Of a stretch of 64,000 bases of DNA, positions 21,600 through 33,663 are shown one piece after another; within the stretch, counting starts at the first letter, position 1; every line of letters starts with the position of its first letter. This DNA comes from Lycorma delicatula (lineage: Eukaryota > Arthropoda > Insecta > Hemiptera > Fulgoridae), in the NCBI RefSeq assembly GCF_047948215.1, contig NC_134464.1:32301020-32365019 (forward strand), given 5' to 3'. The translations under genes and the position numbers were made by a program. The notes beneath the pieces are model-generated. The model was not told where the DNA came from, ran no database searches, and saw nothing but the letters and a program-made list of their open reading frames with translations.

Positions 21600-21940
21600 G
21601 TTCGGAGTTTTAATTCAAGGATTCGCTGATGATATTGTTATTAAGCTGAAAATAATAAATCATATGAAATATTGAACGGAAAATTAGGAGAGAAATTTAA
21701 AATGAATGTGATTAAGAATAAAACAAAAGTAATGAAAAGAGTTAGGAAAGAGAAATGTAAACTATTAAAATAGTATATGCTAACAAGAATAGAGAAAAGT
21801 ATTTAATTAATATAAATACAAACAACAGATGTACGAAGTAAGAATGATGTGAAAAGAAGATTAGCGCACGTAAAAAGAGATTTCAGTAAAAATAGCCTAC
21901 TGGTATCAAACACAGAGGCAATTGTGAATTAATGTCCTTA
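21600..21940 (+). pseudogene. LINE-A-like RT fragment, strongly decayed
   Basis: RIRFADDIVI near 21622-21655 is RT motif C of the LINE-A kind. KFKMNVIKNKTKVMKR near 21690-21740 corresponds to the MKINNNKTKVMK block of LINE-A, and KNDVKRRLAHVKRDFSKNSL near 21840-21900 to its KRAFSKKYNL block. Order and spacing match LINE-A, but sequence divergence and stops indicate an older copy or a sister family. Confidence 0.68.
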
Positions 21941-24261
21941 CCTCTTGATTTTAATTAAACTTGAAATATACGTTTATTTTAACAAAAACAGAAAAATAAA
22001 AGTGGAATTAATCTTTGCAAAAGCATTACTCGAGATACGCCCTCACAAAGGGCTGTGTAACCAACAAAATTCAGTTAAAACAGAATGTTTATTAGGCTGT
22101 GTTTATACTATACACCAACGGTATACGTATAAAATTTATTATTTAATTTTATCTTTTTGTAAACATAGACAAGATTACGGTTAATTTTGCTTCTGACCAC
22201 GTGTTATGTGCCGTTTTTGAACCTAAATTAGTTTATTATTTTGTTAAGTAAATACGCGTAAGTTTATTCAAGTTTTTACAAGATCAGAGTTGATCATGGT
22301 TGATTTTAAACAACCTTATTAAGTTATTACTAAATCAATATCAGGTAATACACCCTTTCCAACCGCTAGTGTAATAATGTCTATTTAAACAAAACCCTCA
22401 AAATGTTCGTTCTATAATGTAAATATCTCAAATTTAAATGCGTTTCTCTACAAAAGCCCATTACACAAATTTTTAATTTTATTATTACGGATTCGTCTTT
22501 TTTTTATACATGTCTGAATATCTTTCTTGGATGATGTAGTATGATTTTATTTAAGCAGAAATTAAAATAAGTTTTACGGCGACACATAATTACAAAGGCA
22601 CTTGCACAATTACAAAGCGGCAAAACTGACTCGTGGTTTGTAAACTTACAATGATACATCGTTCACTTTTGCATAATAATCTATTTTGCTAAGATAAAGT
22701 AAGCACAAAGTAAGTAAGACAAAGTAAGCACAAATGGGTTGAGATTTAATTTAAAAAACATAATCGGAAAATGTTTCTTTTTACAAAAATATACCATATT
22801 TATTGGGCTTTTTTATCATAATTAGTTTCTTGTACAAAAGTTAACTAATCAAAAATTAATCTGTTCATTATGCATTTTTGTATTTGTATTAAGTTTTTTT
22901 TTTTAAATTAAAACTGCTGATTATTTTATAAAAAAGAGATAAAAAATTTATTAAAAACCATTTTTTTTTTTATGAAGGTATCAAATTATAGGTATATATT
23001 ATTTCTTATGAAATACTTGGGTTATGTATAATGCAGTTATTTGAACAGTATATCAAAAACAAAATAAAAACTCGGCTGTGAGAGGCAGGGCTTGTTGTGA
23101 CAGAAATTATACTACTCTTTCTGTAGCATTGTATTCCTGCATCAACCGAGAGATTTCATGGATAATTATTTTTAGTAACGAATAAAAATATTTGAATAAA
23201 TGAAAACAAATTATTTTGACAGCTTTTTACTGTATCAATAGACTATGAGAAATTTTATCACTAGTAGTTTAAAGTAGATTTATTTTATTTATATATTTTT
23301 ACGTACTTTTTTTGAATAAACGTTTATTTTAAAAGTTATCGTTATAAATACAATTAATACATTAGTGCACTTTTATTATTTTCTTTAACTTTTTTGGGAT
23401 TACTGGTTTTCAATTCTTGAAAAAAAAAAAATTAATGTTATTGTGAGGGATATGTCCACTCCGTCCTGCTAATACACAATTGTTATCTAATTCCTTTGAC
23501 AGGCGAGTCCCTACGTGTGTGTTCCTACTTGCGTAAGTGTTAATGTATTTCACCAAATAAGTTACGTACGATGCTCACCCGTCTACGCGAGTTCTGTTTC
23601 GTGTAATTTTAACTGAGAATTTTCTTTGCATAGTGTTTGTCTAAGATGGGCGAGGCACAATCTTAAAAAAAAAAACTTGCAGTGCTCTCGTACCTTTTTT
23701 CTTCTTTACTTACCTTCTTCCCTACCGAAGAAAATAAAACAAAAAAGTTGATCGTATACAGATAATATTTTTAACCCTGAAAAATCCCCACCCGTTTTTT
23801 CAAGCCTGACTTGTTTGTGTTATGTTTCTGGCATAATAACAGGATCGGAGACAGGTACCGCTGTAAAATCAACTTAAAATTCATTCCAAAGACAAAAGTC
23901 TTCATGGATGTGACATCTACACCTGCTATTACGGAAGTAAGAATCTATAAAATCGTTTCTGTAGCAACAAAATTAATTAATTTTTTTATTATTGAAGAAT
24001 TTTTTAATTATTATATTTCGATGAGTTATATAAGAATTAGAATTTAGTAATTAGTCAGTCCTATATGTTCCTTTCTCAAACTAAAATCAGAATTAGCATT
24101 AACTTACTGATTTTTTTTTTAAAGTGTTATATGTATAAGTAAAAGTTATTATATCGTCAATTTCAGAAGGGCTTGTGTGGGATCGTACATGCACTGAGTA
24201 GGTTTATGTGTAATCGCCTACACCCTTTCGAGCGCGCGCACGCGCACACATGCACAAATAT
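21941..24261. other. AT-rich stretch without recognisable gene
   Basis: Over 2.3 kb I find no coding motif, TIR or SINE box. A- and T-runs are frequent. A slightly less AT-rich patch at 23450-23660 matches nothing else here. A CG/CA-rich microsatellite sits at about 24230-24255. Confidence 0.5.
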
Positions 24262-25350
24262 ATTTATATAACTATACTAAGAGGGTTTTTGTTTGTTAGG
24301 GATAAACAAAAAACTACTCAATCAATCGCAACTAAATCTTTACCCATGTCTCTTGGCATAACTGAGTGTTTTTTAGATATATTTCATCTCAAAAAGTCTC
24401 GTGTATATAGATATATTTATACATATATATATACATATTTTATATACAAAATATGTATATATAAAATATGTAGTAGTGGAAATTTGTCAGTTGAAGCACA
24501 AGCTTTAATAAATTGAATTAATGAACTGTGAGTCTATCACTGTTTTTTTTTTTTTTTGGTTTTTTTTTGTTTAACCTCCGTGGCCGCAGTTAAGCATTAC
24601 TGTACAGAGGATGAGATGAATGATTGAATGATGGCGTGTGTGAAAAATGCCATGCCTGACCGGGATTCGAACCCGGGACCTCCGGGTGAAAGGCCGAAAC
24701 GCTACCACTCGCGCCACGGAGGCCGGCCTATCACTGTGTTAGGTGGGTTTGAACTGAATGATTCGAATCAATCGAATGAATAATATTACAAAAATAATAA
24801 TAAAAGAAAGTAAGAATTAAAATAATAATAGGATTAGAAAAAATAATAAATTAAATTTACGTTAAATAAAATAAAATAAAAAAATTTTCGGTTTAACAAT
24901 AATGGAGTTCCTGTTGGGACTGCGTGTAAAGCTAGGGTGGTGAGGTATGCACCTCACGGGAGGCTAAACCATCAACTGGTAAAAGACGGGTTGCGCCTGG
25001 AGTGCTGTTTTGGGAGGTGCAATGGGTGCTCTTATGATATCTCTGCAAACAATCGTCGGATTTTCAAAATTCAAACGAAGTATTTGTTAGGTTGAAGGCT
25101 AACCTTTGCACCCATCAAGTACACTCTCGATTTAACAGACCACGGTTATTCGGAAGTGCGCGTGTGTGTATATATATATATATACACATATATATATTTA
25201 TTCTTTATATTTTTTCGAGTTGATATCTATTCAAAAACCTCTCCAATTATGCTAAGAATCATGGATAAAACTTTAGTTGTGACTATTCGAGTAGTTTTTT
25301 GTTTATCCAGAACAAATAAAAACCATCTTCCTCTTTATATAACAATATAG
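24262..25350. repeat. Inverted repeat pair about 1.1 kb apart
   Basis: The left arm (24262-24405) contains GGATAAACAAAAAACTACTC and CTTAGCATAA-like words; the right arm (25205-25350) carries the reverse complement of the same sequence. (TA)n tracts follow both arms internally. The interior holds a SINE1 and about 400 bp of unclassified sequence. It may be one foldback element later invaded by the SINE, or two copies of one dispersed repeat in opposite orientation. Confidence 0.65.
24534..24737 (-). mobile_element. SINE1 copy with 10-bp target duplication
   Basis: CTATCACTGT occurs at 24534-24543 and 24728-24737 exactly around the element. This is one of the best preserved heads: on the minus strand TGGCGCGAGTGGTAGCG then GGTTCGAATCCCGGTCAGGC. 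The tail end on the left is a long T-run, i.e. poly-A on the sense strand. Confidence 0.92.
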
Positions 25351-25364
25351 ATAATTGAATAACT

Positions 25365-25722
25365 AAATGATGGCAATAAATTATTTTTTAAAGTAATCAC
25401 GTTACACATGTTTTAAGTATAATAAAAATTGGAGGTGAAGTTAATTAACATAATCCAATTTTTTTTTTAACCTCCGGATCCACCGATAGGTATTGCTTTA
25501 GAGAATGAGATAAATGATTTGTAGCGTGTGTGAAAATGCTATGCCTAACCGGGATTCGAACCTGGGATCTCCGGATGAAAGGCCCAGATGCTACCACTCG
25601 CTCCACGGAGGCCAACAATTTTTTCAATATTGGATTATGTTAACATCACCTCCGATTTTGATTAAACTTAAAACATGTGTAACGTGATCAGTTTAAAAAT
25701 CTTTTACTATCAACATTTATTT
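25365..25722. repeat. Palindromic MITE-like element with a SINE1 in its loop
   Basis: Arms at 25365-25458 and 25618-25722 are close reverse complements (left-arm words ATCACGTTACACATGTTTTA and CATAATCCAA). Removing the SINE1 at 25456-25614 leaves a hairpin of about 200 bp. A related single arm is present at 31965-32040, which shows the sequence is dispersed and not just a local fold. No coding capacity. Confidence 0.75.
25456..25614 (-). mobile_element. SINE1 copy inserted in a hairpin loop
   Basis: The head and B box (GGTTCGAATCCCGG on the minus strand) and the tail with CTAAAGCAATACC are all recognisable. The short word CAATTTTTT borders both sides and may be the target duplication. The insertion lies almost exactly at the centre of the surrounding palindrome. 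Confidence 0.85.
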
Positions 25723-25724
25723 AA

Positions 25725-25862
25725 GCGAGTGGTAGCGTCTCAGCCTTTCATCCAGGGGTCTCGGGTTCGAATCCCGGTCATGCATGGCATTTTCACACAG
25801 TACAAAAATTGTCATTCATCTCATCCGGGACCACCGTTAGGTAGTCCCGGAGGTTAAAAAAA
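25725..25862 (+). mobile_element. SINE1 copy, plus strand, 5'-truncated, with micro-inversion
   Basis: It starts inside the A-box region (GCGAGTGGTAGCGTC), carries an intact B box (GGGTTCGAATCCCGG) and ends GTCCCGGAGGTT followed by an A-run. At 25827-25843 the tail word that reads TACCTAACGGTGGTCCC in other copies is present in reversed orientation (GGGACCACCGTTAGGTA). Confidence 0.85.
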
Positions 25863-26194
25863 AAATACTGTCATTATTACGTTAATCCTGAAAGGGATAC
25901 TTTGGGAATAACTTTTTTAACACTATTTACATTTTTATTATTCTAATTTAAGATCATTTTTTTAAAATTTATATTTCAAGTTTCATCAAAATCGAAACCA
26001 AATTCGTAATTACGTTCAACCAAATTTACTGTTATCATGCAACCTCCAAATATCCTATTTCAGGCTTAATGATTTTAATACAGTTCTTTTCACTTATATT
26101 ATTTTAATTTAACTAAAACAAAGTTTTATTAAGTTACTAAAAATTGATGATGGTAAAACCATCATAATAATTTTCATTAACATAAAATTGCTGA

Positions 26195-26312
26195 TCTCCT
26201 TGGAAATCTCTGCCTTTCATCTGGTTGTTTTGTGTTAAAATCCCGGTCAGATATTAAGGACTGCATTATTTCACACGCCCAAAAATTTGTCATTATCATC
26301 AATCGCCATCAG
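26195..26312 (+). mobile_element. Old, diverged SINE1 copy
   Basis: GCCTTTCATCTGG, AAATCCCGGTCAG, TTTCACACGC and ATTTGTCATTATCATC follow the SINE1 consensus in order and spacing, but the B box is degraded and the tail is missing. It is clearly older than the other copies. Confidence 0.6.
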
Positions 26313-27556
26313 TTATATAGTGCCAACCAGAGTAAGCGGAATACAGAGGAGTTAACTACTGATAGCTTTCTCTCCGTCAAGTCAATTGTAGAGATTCAAC
26401 CATATTTATTCGCTGTTCCAAAAAATGGATTGTAGATATTTTTAAATACGTCAAACAAAAAGAAGATAGTAATTACAAAAGAAACTTATAAAAATAAAAA
26501 TATTTTTCTAAATCGCAGATTTTATAACGCTGAAATTAACTTTTTTTTTTTTTCTATTTTAAACCAATTTTTATTTATTTTTAGAAAATTTATTTTATTC
26601 TCCATTACATAATTCTTTATCAATAAATAATTAATTCAATTTTTTAACTCTGTCTTCTATGACCAATCTATGATCGGAATTTATTTCTGTACCGGTCATA
26701 TTCTTACTAAAAAATTTGTTTGGATATCATGCAGTAACAGATATTTTGCCCATATCAATATAAAACTGACTGCAAACTAAAGCAAACACCTACATACTTA
26801 TCAAAAAAAGTATTATGTATAATGGTTAAAAATAGAAATTATTACTTGATTATTAAATTATAACAAAAAAACTTTTTTTCATTAAATCTATAGTAGAATT
26901 TAGAGCTGGTGTGGACTGTATTTTTGATGAGATGGTAGATGATGAAATGAAGCAACGATATGTTCTTTTTGAATGGTTATACTTAATTTCTTGTCGCCCT
27001 TGACATTTTGATTGAATTACAATAGTTACATTAACCTTAAGAATTTATGACACCTTAGTCATAATTGAACTTGAACATTATCAAGAAACTATGAGTCCCC
27101 TTGGACTGAAATGAAAACACGACCGCACTGGGCGGGATTCTAACGTAGAATGGTCATATTGGATTAACTCGCCGGCCAGCGCTAGTAGATTCTAGAGTGC
27201 AGCACCAACCGGCTCAACATGGAACGGAACAATCTATTAAGGTTTTAATTTTTTCACACTCCTATAAGCCTTAAAACAATACATTTAAGTTAAAATAGTG
27301 GAAAAGTTTTAATTTTAAAATGTCTATTAGGAATCTGTAATTTATTATACAATATTTTCAAGGTATACCATTATTATTCCCAGTTGTTAATTTTTTTTTA
27401 TGTATGATCTGTCAAATCGTAAATCTTACAGGTAAACTGACATGGTCTTGAGTTATATTCAAGAATAACCAACATCTCATACCAGGAAAACAGAGTAAAA
27501 TGATCTTTACTGAAGCCTTTTTCAGAGAGACAAATATTTAATTACACACCAAAGTA
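26313..27556. other. AT-rich stretch without gene
   Basis: No coding motif is found. A less AT-rich patch at 27118-27235 contains GGGATTCTAAC, a poor B-box-like word, but nothing that can be called. Confidence 0.5.
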
Positions 27557-28528
27557 TACAGAGGTGTCCTTAAAAGGTGAAGTCAAACTCTAGGAAGTGA
27601 TTCTACTTAACATACCGAAGAAAAAATGTTCAGTGAACATAAGTCCTGAAAATGCATATTTCTCTATCTGTTTGCCAGTTTTTGTTTTTTAAGAAACTGT
27701 TGGAGATAACGCAACAGAATCCTTGTACTTTCTTTTAAACTAACGTTTTTAAATAAAAAATAAATAAATAACGATACTCTTCGTCAAAAAATTTCAAAAT
27801 GGCGGTAGTTCCAATTTTTCAATCTTAAAAATTTTAGGAATTATTAGTATATCAAAATGTGTTGTATTATAAAAAGTATGAAAATTTTTTTTTTGAACAA
27901 AACGACATCTTAGTCGTAAAAGTCCGACGACAAGCAACAGAGTTATTGCAAAAAGTAGGTCTAAACCGATATGGCAGCCATCTTGTCTTTTTTATTATCG
28001 TGACTCACTTGATAACTAAACCAAATTTCTAATTAAAATTGCTAAAATTAGCAATTTTAATCAGAAACCTCGATAACTAAAAAAAACAACAAGGCCTCCA
28101 TATCGGTTTAGGCCTACTTTTTGTAATAACTCTGCTGTTTGTCGTCGGATTTTTACGAATACGGCGTCGTTTTGTTCACAAAAAAATGCTTCATAATTTT
28201 ATGATTTTCAATATTTCATAATTTACAACACAATTTGATAAATCTAATAATTTCAAGGATATTAAAGATAGAAAAATTGAAACGACTGCCATTTTGAAAT
28301 TCGTCGACGAAGAAAATCGGTATTTTTTTGCCTATTAAAATATGTTAGTTTAAAGTAAAGTACAAGATTTTATAGCGTTATCTCCAACAGTTTCTTAAAA
28401 AACACAAACTGGCCAACAGATAGAGAAATATGCGTTTTCAGGACCTATGTTCACTGAACATTTTTTCTTCGGTTTGTTAAGTAGAATCACTTCCTAGAGT
28501 TTGACCTCACCTTTAAAGGACACCTGTA
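27557..28528. mobile_element. 972-bp palindromic foldback element (long-TIR MITE)
   Basis: The two halves are reverse complements from end to end: left TACAGAGGTGTCCTTAAAAG pairs with right CTTTAAAGGACACCTGTA. Inside, matching words include AGTCAAACTCTAGGAAGTGA, TGTTCAGTGAACAT, AACTGTTGGAGATAACGC and ACCGATATGG. The exact centre is a 14-bp perfect stem with a 2-nt loop (28032-28045 and 28048-28061). A TA dinucleotide lies immediately outside each end (27555-27556, 28529-28530), consistent with TA-targeted mobilisation. There is no gene, so any movement would depend on another element's transposase. Confidence 0.85.
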
Positions 28529-30185
28529 TAAATAAGACACAAAATCCGCAGTAACGCAATTACAATCTTCGCTCTGTTCACTTTAATAACTGATCATGTA
28601 ATGAGCTTCATTACTTTCAAGGAAAGCAACTCTTACGGAGCCTCTTATACTTTACAGGAGTGATTTTATAAGAAAGAGTGGGATAGGTAATGTTAAGAAA
28701 AAAATTAATAAATTCTATCTACTATGAAGTATTGCACAACATACTGCATTACCAGGGGGCAGTAGTTGTTTGTATTAGTATCACGGGTTTGGTTGTTTTG
28801 TGTTGTGAGCACTTTCGTAATGCACGGCTGTTACTTTATCAGAAAATAGTACATACATTTTTAAAAGTATAAAATCTATTTTAAAATATCAGAGATGGAG
28901 AGAGAGAGCGAGCGAGTGAGTGATTGATGGGGGGTGAGGACCCATATTCACTCAATCACGTTTGAATAAAACAAATTACTATATTATATATTTTATGAAT
29001 ATTTAAATTTATTTTTATATATAAGCAATTTAAGAGATTCTTTCTATATCGATGTGAAGTAAATGAATAAACAAAATATGAAGATAAAATATTTATCTCG
29101 CGTACAAAAGTGACGGATGTATAGCTATCATCAATATGTTAACATATCACTTTGAGCTATCGGTGTTCTGTAAAATAATCTGCCAAAAGTTTCAATAAAT
29201 CTAAAAATTTATCTCTAAGAAATACATTTACAAAAATTTATAAGAATAAATTTTTCTACAAGACACACACTCGCTCGCATAAAATTGATGCAATCCATAT
29301 CATCAGATTACTTTATCGTATTTTGCAGATGAATATTTCTTTGGTAAAAAAAAAAAAAATAAAGAAAGAAAATTTGAGTCTTAATATTTAAATTGCAAAT
29401 CGATGACTTTCATTATTTTTATCTAGTCAATATAAATTTTTGAGATATTAATAATTTAATTGTGATGTAATCAAAATTAATATAACGTAAAAAATCTCAC
29501 AAAAAAGTTGTAAAACTTTCTTGGTATTATTTATTTATATAGCGAAAAAATAATTATACTGAAAACAAACCAAAAAGTTTTAAAAAATTCAAAAAATCGA
29601 TATGTTTAAACTTTAATTGTCTTCTTCACGCCAATATTGCTTCTAAAGTATGTTTTTTTGGGTGTAACTTCCACTACTACTATACCAAGGAGGACAAAAA
29701 ATCAGTTAAAAGTGTGCAATAAATTAAAAAATAGCTTTTTGTGATTTTTGGAACAATTTTTTTTAAACGAATGGTGAGATAAGCGTAGACGCATGTACTG
29801 AACTGAATAAAAAGTGGGGTTATATTTGCAAACTTTTGAGAAAATTAACACCAAAAAACTATGTATCCACCCGCTTGAGATAATAGCCCCAAATCTTTAA
29901 AATTAAATTGCCCATATACAAGAGTAGCTGTACAAAATTTCATAAAAATCGGTTCATGCAGTCAAAAGATATTAAACTTTAAACACTCAATACACATACC
30001 TTATTTTATGAATGATTACCATACTTTCTTTCTTGTAGTATAGCCTTAGATCTATGATACCAGAAAAGTAAAACTATTATTTTAACAGATTATGTTAAAA
30101 AAAAAACTTTATTAACTCTGGCATTTTAAAATAAATTTTACAATTTCTACATAATAAAAAATTAAAAGGAACAGTGACAACCGAA
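28529..30185. other. AT-rich stretch without gene
   Basis: No coding similarity is visible. A GA-rich patch lies at 28890-28920. The phrase AATTTCATAAAAATCGGTTC near 29937 resembles a generic insect repeat tail. Confidence 0.5.
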
Positions 30186-30189
30186 AGAA

Positions 30190-31760
30190 AACCGCGAGGT
30201 ATTTGCTGGGAATGTAAGGTTTTCTGATCTCAGGGATAGAAGGCAGGAGGTGGTGAGTGGAGTAACGAAAGAAGAAATTTATAGGGCACTGACACAGAAA
30301 AAAAAATGGGATATCGCCAGGACCTGGAAACATTCCAATAGAACTCATTAAGAATAGTCCGAAGCGTGTGAATGAATTACTGCAGAGTATTTTTAATGGA
30401 GGTCTTATTGAGGGACAGGAAATGCCACAGGGATGGAAACTAACACTATTATTTAACTGGCATATATATTACTTCAATATACTCGTAGAAGAAAGTAGCT
30501 AGAACAAACTGTAGGTAAAACAAAAGGATAATTGTCACGTCATCTATCGGGAGGTTATATGGACGCATTATAAAAATAAGAATATAGAGGTTGAAAGTGA
30601 TTAGAGAGGAGCCGGCTAGTTTTACCTCAGGAAGGTCATGTGGGGATATTTTTATTCTGACACAACTTAAGTAAAAGGATAGTTAGAAATTTGGAGATTC
30701 ACATGGTTTTCGTAGATCTAGAAAACGCTTATTACACGGTACCGGTGAAGTTAGTAATTGTGGCCTTCATCTGACGTACGTAAGAGCAATTTATTTTATA
30801 GGGACTGGTAAGTGCTGTTCAGGTGGGAAAACATCTGTCAAAGTTTTTGAAGTTAATGTTTGTAAAGTTTTAAAGGGTTTACTACAAGTTTGCTGTTTTT
30901 CTCCCACTCTGTTTAAGCTTTAATTGGTTAAGGTATTGAAAAAATGGCAGAATAATGTAGAAGGATGGGAGTGGAGGTGGATGGTGGATGATGGTTGTGT
31001 GTGTATATGTATTATAAAAGTTGTCTGCAGATGATCAAGTCATCATAGCATCAGATCGGTTTGATATTACCTATATGATAAGAAAATTGACGGAAACCTT
31101 CATTAAGTAGGGTTTGAAGATAAAATTTTAGTAAGACGTAGTATCTAGTGGCTGGTGCAAAAGTAGATGACTTGACTATAGATGGGAATTTACATTATCG
31201 AGGCATGTGAAGATTTTATGTACCTTGGCTTTATATTATCACAGGAAGGAAATAGTGTAAAAGATATAAGTCATCGTATAACTTTGGGGCGGATTGCTAT
31301 CAAGAAGTACAATTCTTTGTGGTGGTCTGAAGGGATATGGAGAGCAACCAAGTATAGGTTGTACAAAAGTGTTATTGAGAGCATTTTATTGTACGGGTCA
31401 GAAGCTAGGTCAAGTTATTGTACGGTGGAAAGACATGAGAGAAGATGGATGTGCTGCGCAGGATTTGTGAACTTTCTAGAATGCGGTACGTGAGAAATGA
31501 GGAGATCAGAAGAAGAACTGGGGCGACCGGTACAGTGACTAGTACAGATGGCCTAGAAGGATGTTGAAGTGGACTCCAAGAGAGAAGAGAAAACGTGGAC
31601 GACCTCCAAAGCAATGGATGTCTGGGGTGATGGCGGCGAGGGAGTGAAAGAATTTGGAGGAGGAAAGTTGGCGGGGTAGAAGAGTTTGCGGTTGAGATAT
31701 GAGAGACGGCCTTTACAGCTGTAAACACTCTCCAGTAAGTAACCGCATTAAAAACATTAC
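30190..31760 (+). pseudogene. LINE-D ORF2 relic spanning most of the RT domain
   Basis: The order of motifs fits one decayed ORF2. First comes the region before the RT (GVTKEEIYRALT, then PGNIPIELIKNSPKRVNELL and EGQEMPQGWK), then the FTSGRSCGDIF region (normally FRKGRSTxDxIF) near 30640 and LENAYYT-like motif A near 30718-30735. SADDQVIIASD near 31023-31060 is motif C with both catalytic Asp codons. A 103-codon frame from 31182 carries YLGFILSQEG, RITLGRIAIKKYNSLWW and YKSVIESILLYGSEA. KRGRPPKQWMSGVMAARE near 31590-31645 closes the C-terminus. Many stops and frameshifts make it inactive. Confidence 0.8.
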
Positions 31761-32340
31761 GCCTGAGACAAGACATTCAAAAGCTAAAAGATAACAGTAA
31801 ATTTAGTGAAAGGCATCACGATTTTGTTTCCGTTTTGTTGAAAATTTAATTAATTATACGATTAAACAATCTGAAACAGGACAATAAAGGTGTAAGTAGT
31901 CGTAAAAGTATTACGACCAAGAAAAACTCTTTGGAATTAACGTAATAAAAACTATATTAGAGTTTTTACCTCTGATTTTGATTAAACGTAAAACATAAGT
32001 AAATAGATCAATTTAAAAATTATGTAATATTAATAATCGTAGAGAAAACAAAATTGACGAAAAACAACAACTGAAATTTACGTTTTAACAAGTTCGTCTA
32101 AGTAGTATTAGAAAATAAATTACGTAAATTAAACTTAAACAAAAAACTTAATATTTTTCAAAATTTTCTAAAATTTTATCTTGTATAATCACTTTTTACG
32201 GTTATTAGGTAAAACATTTTTACCAAATAAGAGTAAAATTATATAAATCTAGCATTCCAATCAGTATCTTTTAAATTGTGTCAAAACACTTAAGTGAAAG
32301 AGTAAATATTTCTAAAGAAAATATTCTAAAATATCTAAAG
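31761..32340. other. AT-rich stretch containing a solitary MITE arm
   Basis: The segment 31965-32040 (ACCTCTGATTTTGATTAAAC and following) aligns with the right arm of the palindrome at 25618-25722. No second arm is evident nearby, so this may be a broken copy. Confidence 0.5.
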
Positions 32341-32344
32341 TAAA

Positions 32345-33663
32345 TATTTCTAGGAATATTTCTAAAGTAAAGACCGCTGGGAAATTTCTCTCATTAAGGT
32401 TGCCGAACCTGTGTCGTTCATGACCGCTAGTAATGTGGACGCTGCATTGTTGTCTGTAAGTTGTCGCGTTGTAGTATCTTTGATTACGTATGTGTTAGGT
32501 TATAAAATGAATAGGAAAATCGATGTTGCCGCCGACTGTGAAAGACGTGGAATCACACGTTTTTTAAACCATCAAAATGTTAAGCCGGCTGAAATACATA
32601 GGCGGTTGGTTGCTGTGTACGGTGATAATGTAATGAATGAAAGAAACGTTGGAAAATTGTGTAAAAGGTTTAAAAATAACAGAATTAATGTGCATGATGA
32701 AGAACGTTCGGGGAGGCCCACTATAATCACCGAGGATTTGTTGAAACGCGTCGATGATGAAATCAGAAAAGATCGTCGTTCAATGATTTCTAACCTGATG
32801 TTTCAAGAGCTGTTATGGGTCGCATTGTTCAGGACCAGTTAGGTTTCAGAAAGGATTGTGCACGTTGGCTGCCGCACGTCTTAACGGAACGCCACAAAAA
32901 AAATCCGAAGGGGATCTGCTTTGGAATTTTTGATGCTCTAAACAGAAAAAGGTGATGAGTTCCTTAATTTTATCGCAACCGGCGATGAAATATAGATTTC
33001 GGATTACACACCAGTGAGAAAAAGGAAATCAAGTGAACTGCGTCATTCTCAATCACCAGCTACATCAACAAAAGTGAAGCGAAAGCTATTTGGACGCAAA
33101 ATGATGGCCACAGTCTGTTGAGATCGGTTGGCCTACTGCTGACTGATTTCATGCCACATCGAACGATTATAAATGCAGAAGCCTACTGTGAAACTCTAGA
33201 TAAGTTACGGCGCGCCATTCAAAATCGGCGATGTGGGCGGCTTACCGACAGCGTCGTCCTGCTGCACAATAATGCACGTCCGCATGTTGCGGGTCCGACA
33301 CGTGATTTACTGAGAACATTTGGATGGGAGAGTTACGAACAACCACCGTATAGTCCGGACTTAGCTCCTTCTGATTACCATTTGTTTGAGAAATTGAAAG
33401 AATTTTTGAGCGGTAAGCGATTCGAGGGTGACGATGAACTTAATAATACTGTTAATCAGTTAATAAATGACTGGTGGCAGAAGAATACGACGAGGGTATA
33501 TTGAAACTGGTGTATCGCTACGAATAATGATTTAATTTATGTGGCGATTATATAGAGAAGAAGTATAAGGTATGTAGTTTAAGAGAAGTAAAAAATATTT
33601 ATAATGTTTTCAGAATAATTTAAAAAAAAATAAAACAGTCTTTACTTTAGAGATAACCTCTCG
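32345..33663 (+). mobile_element. Mariner element, nearly full length
   Basis: The right end carries a TIR whose complement begins CGAGAGGTTATCTCTAAAGT, followed by TA at 33664-33665. The left end near 32345-32377 retains only the inner part (TCTAAAGTAAAGACCGCTGG) amid local duplications of ATATTTCTAAAG. At about 1.3 kb the length is that of an ordinary mariner. The sister copy at 54640-55734 confirms both termini. Confidence 0.8.
32507..33504 (+). pseudogene. Mariner transposase relic, copy 1
   Basis: I take the ATG at 32507 (MNRKIDVAADCERRG) because the sister copy starts the same way; the open frame from 32411 extends upstream of it. The paired helix-turn-helix reads KPAEIHRRLVAVYGDN, NVHDEERSGRPTI and LLKRVDDEIRKDRRS. 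The first catalytic Asp is present in ATGDEI but the next Trp is a stop. The second block reads LLHNNARPHVA where mariners have LHDNARPH, so the catalytic Asp is Asn. The third block, SPDLAPSDYHLF, is intact, with 34 residues between the second and third positions as in D,D34D mariners. Several frameshifts lie between 32800 and 33120. Confidence 0.88.

Noticed and set aside
27118..27235. A further tRNA-derived SINE
   Set aside because: GGGATTCTAAC is a poor B-box match and no A box, tail or second copy could be found.
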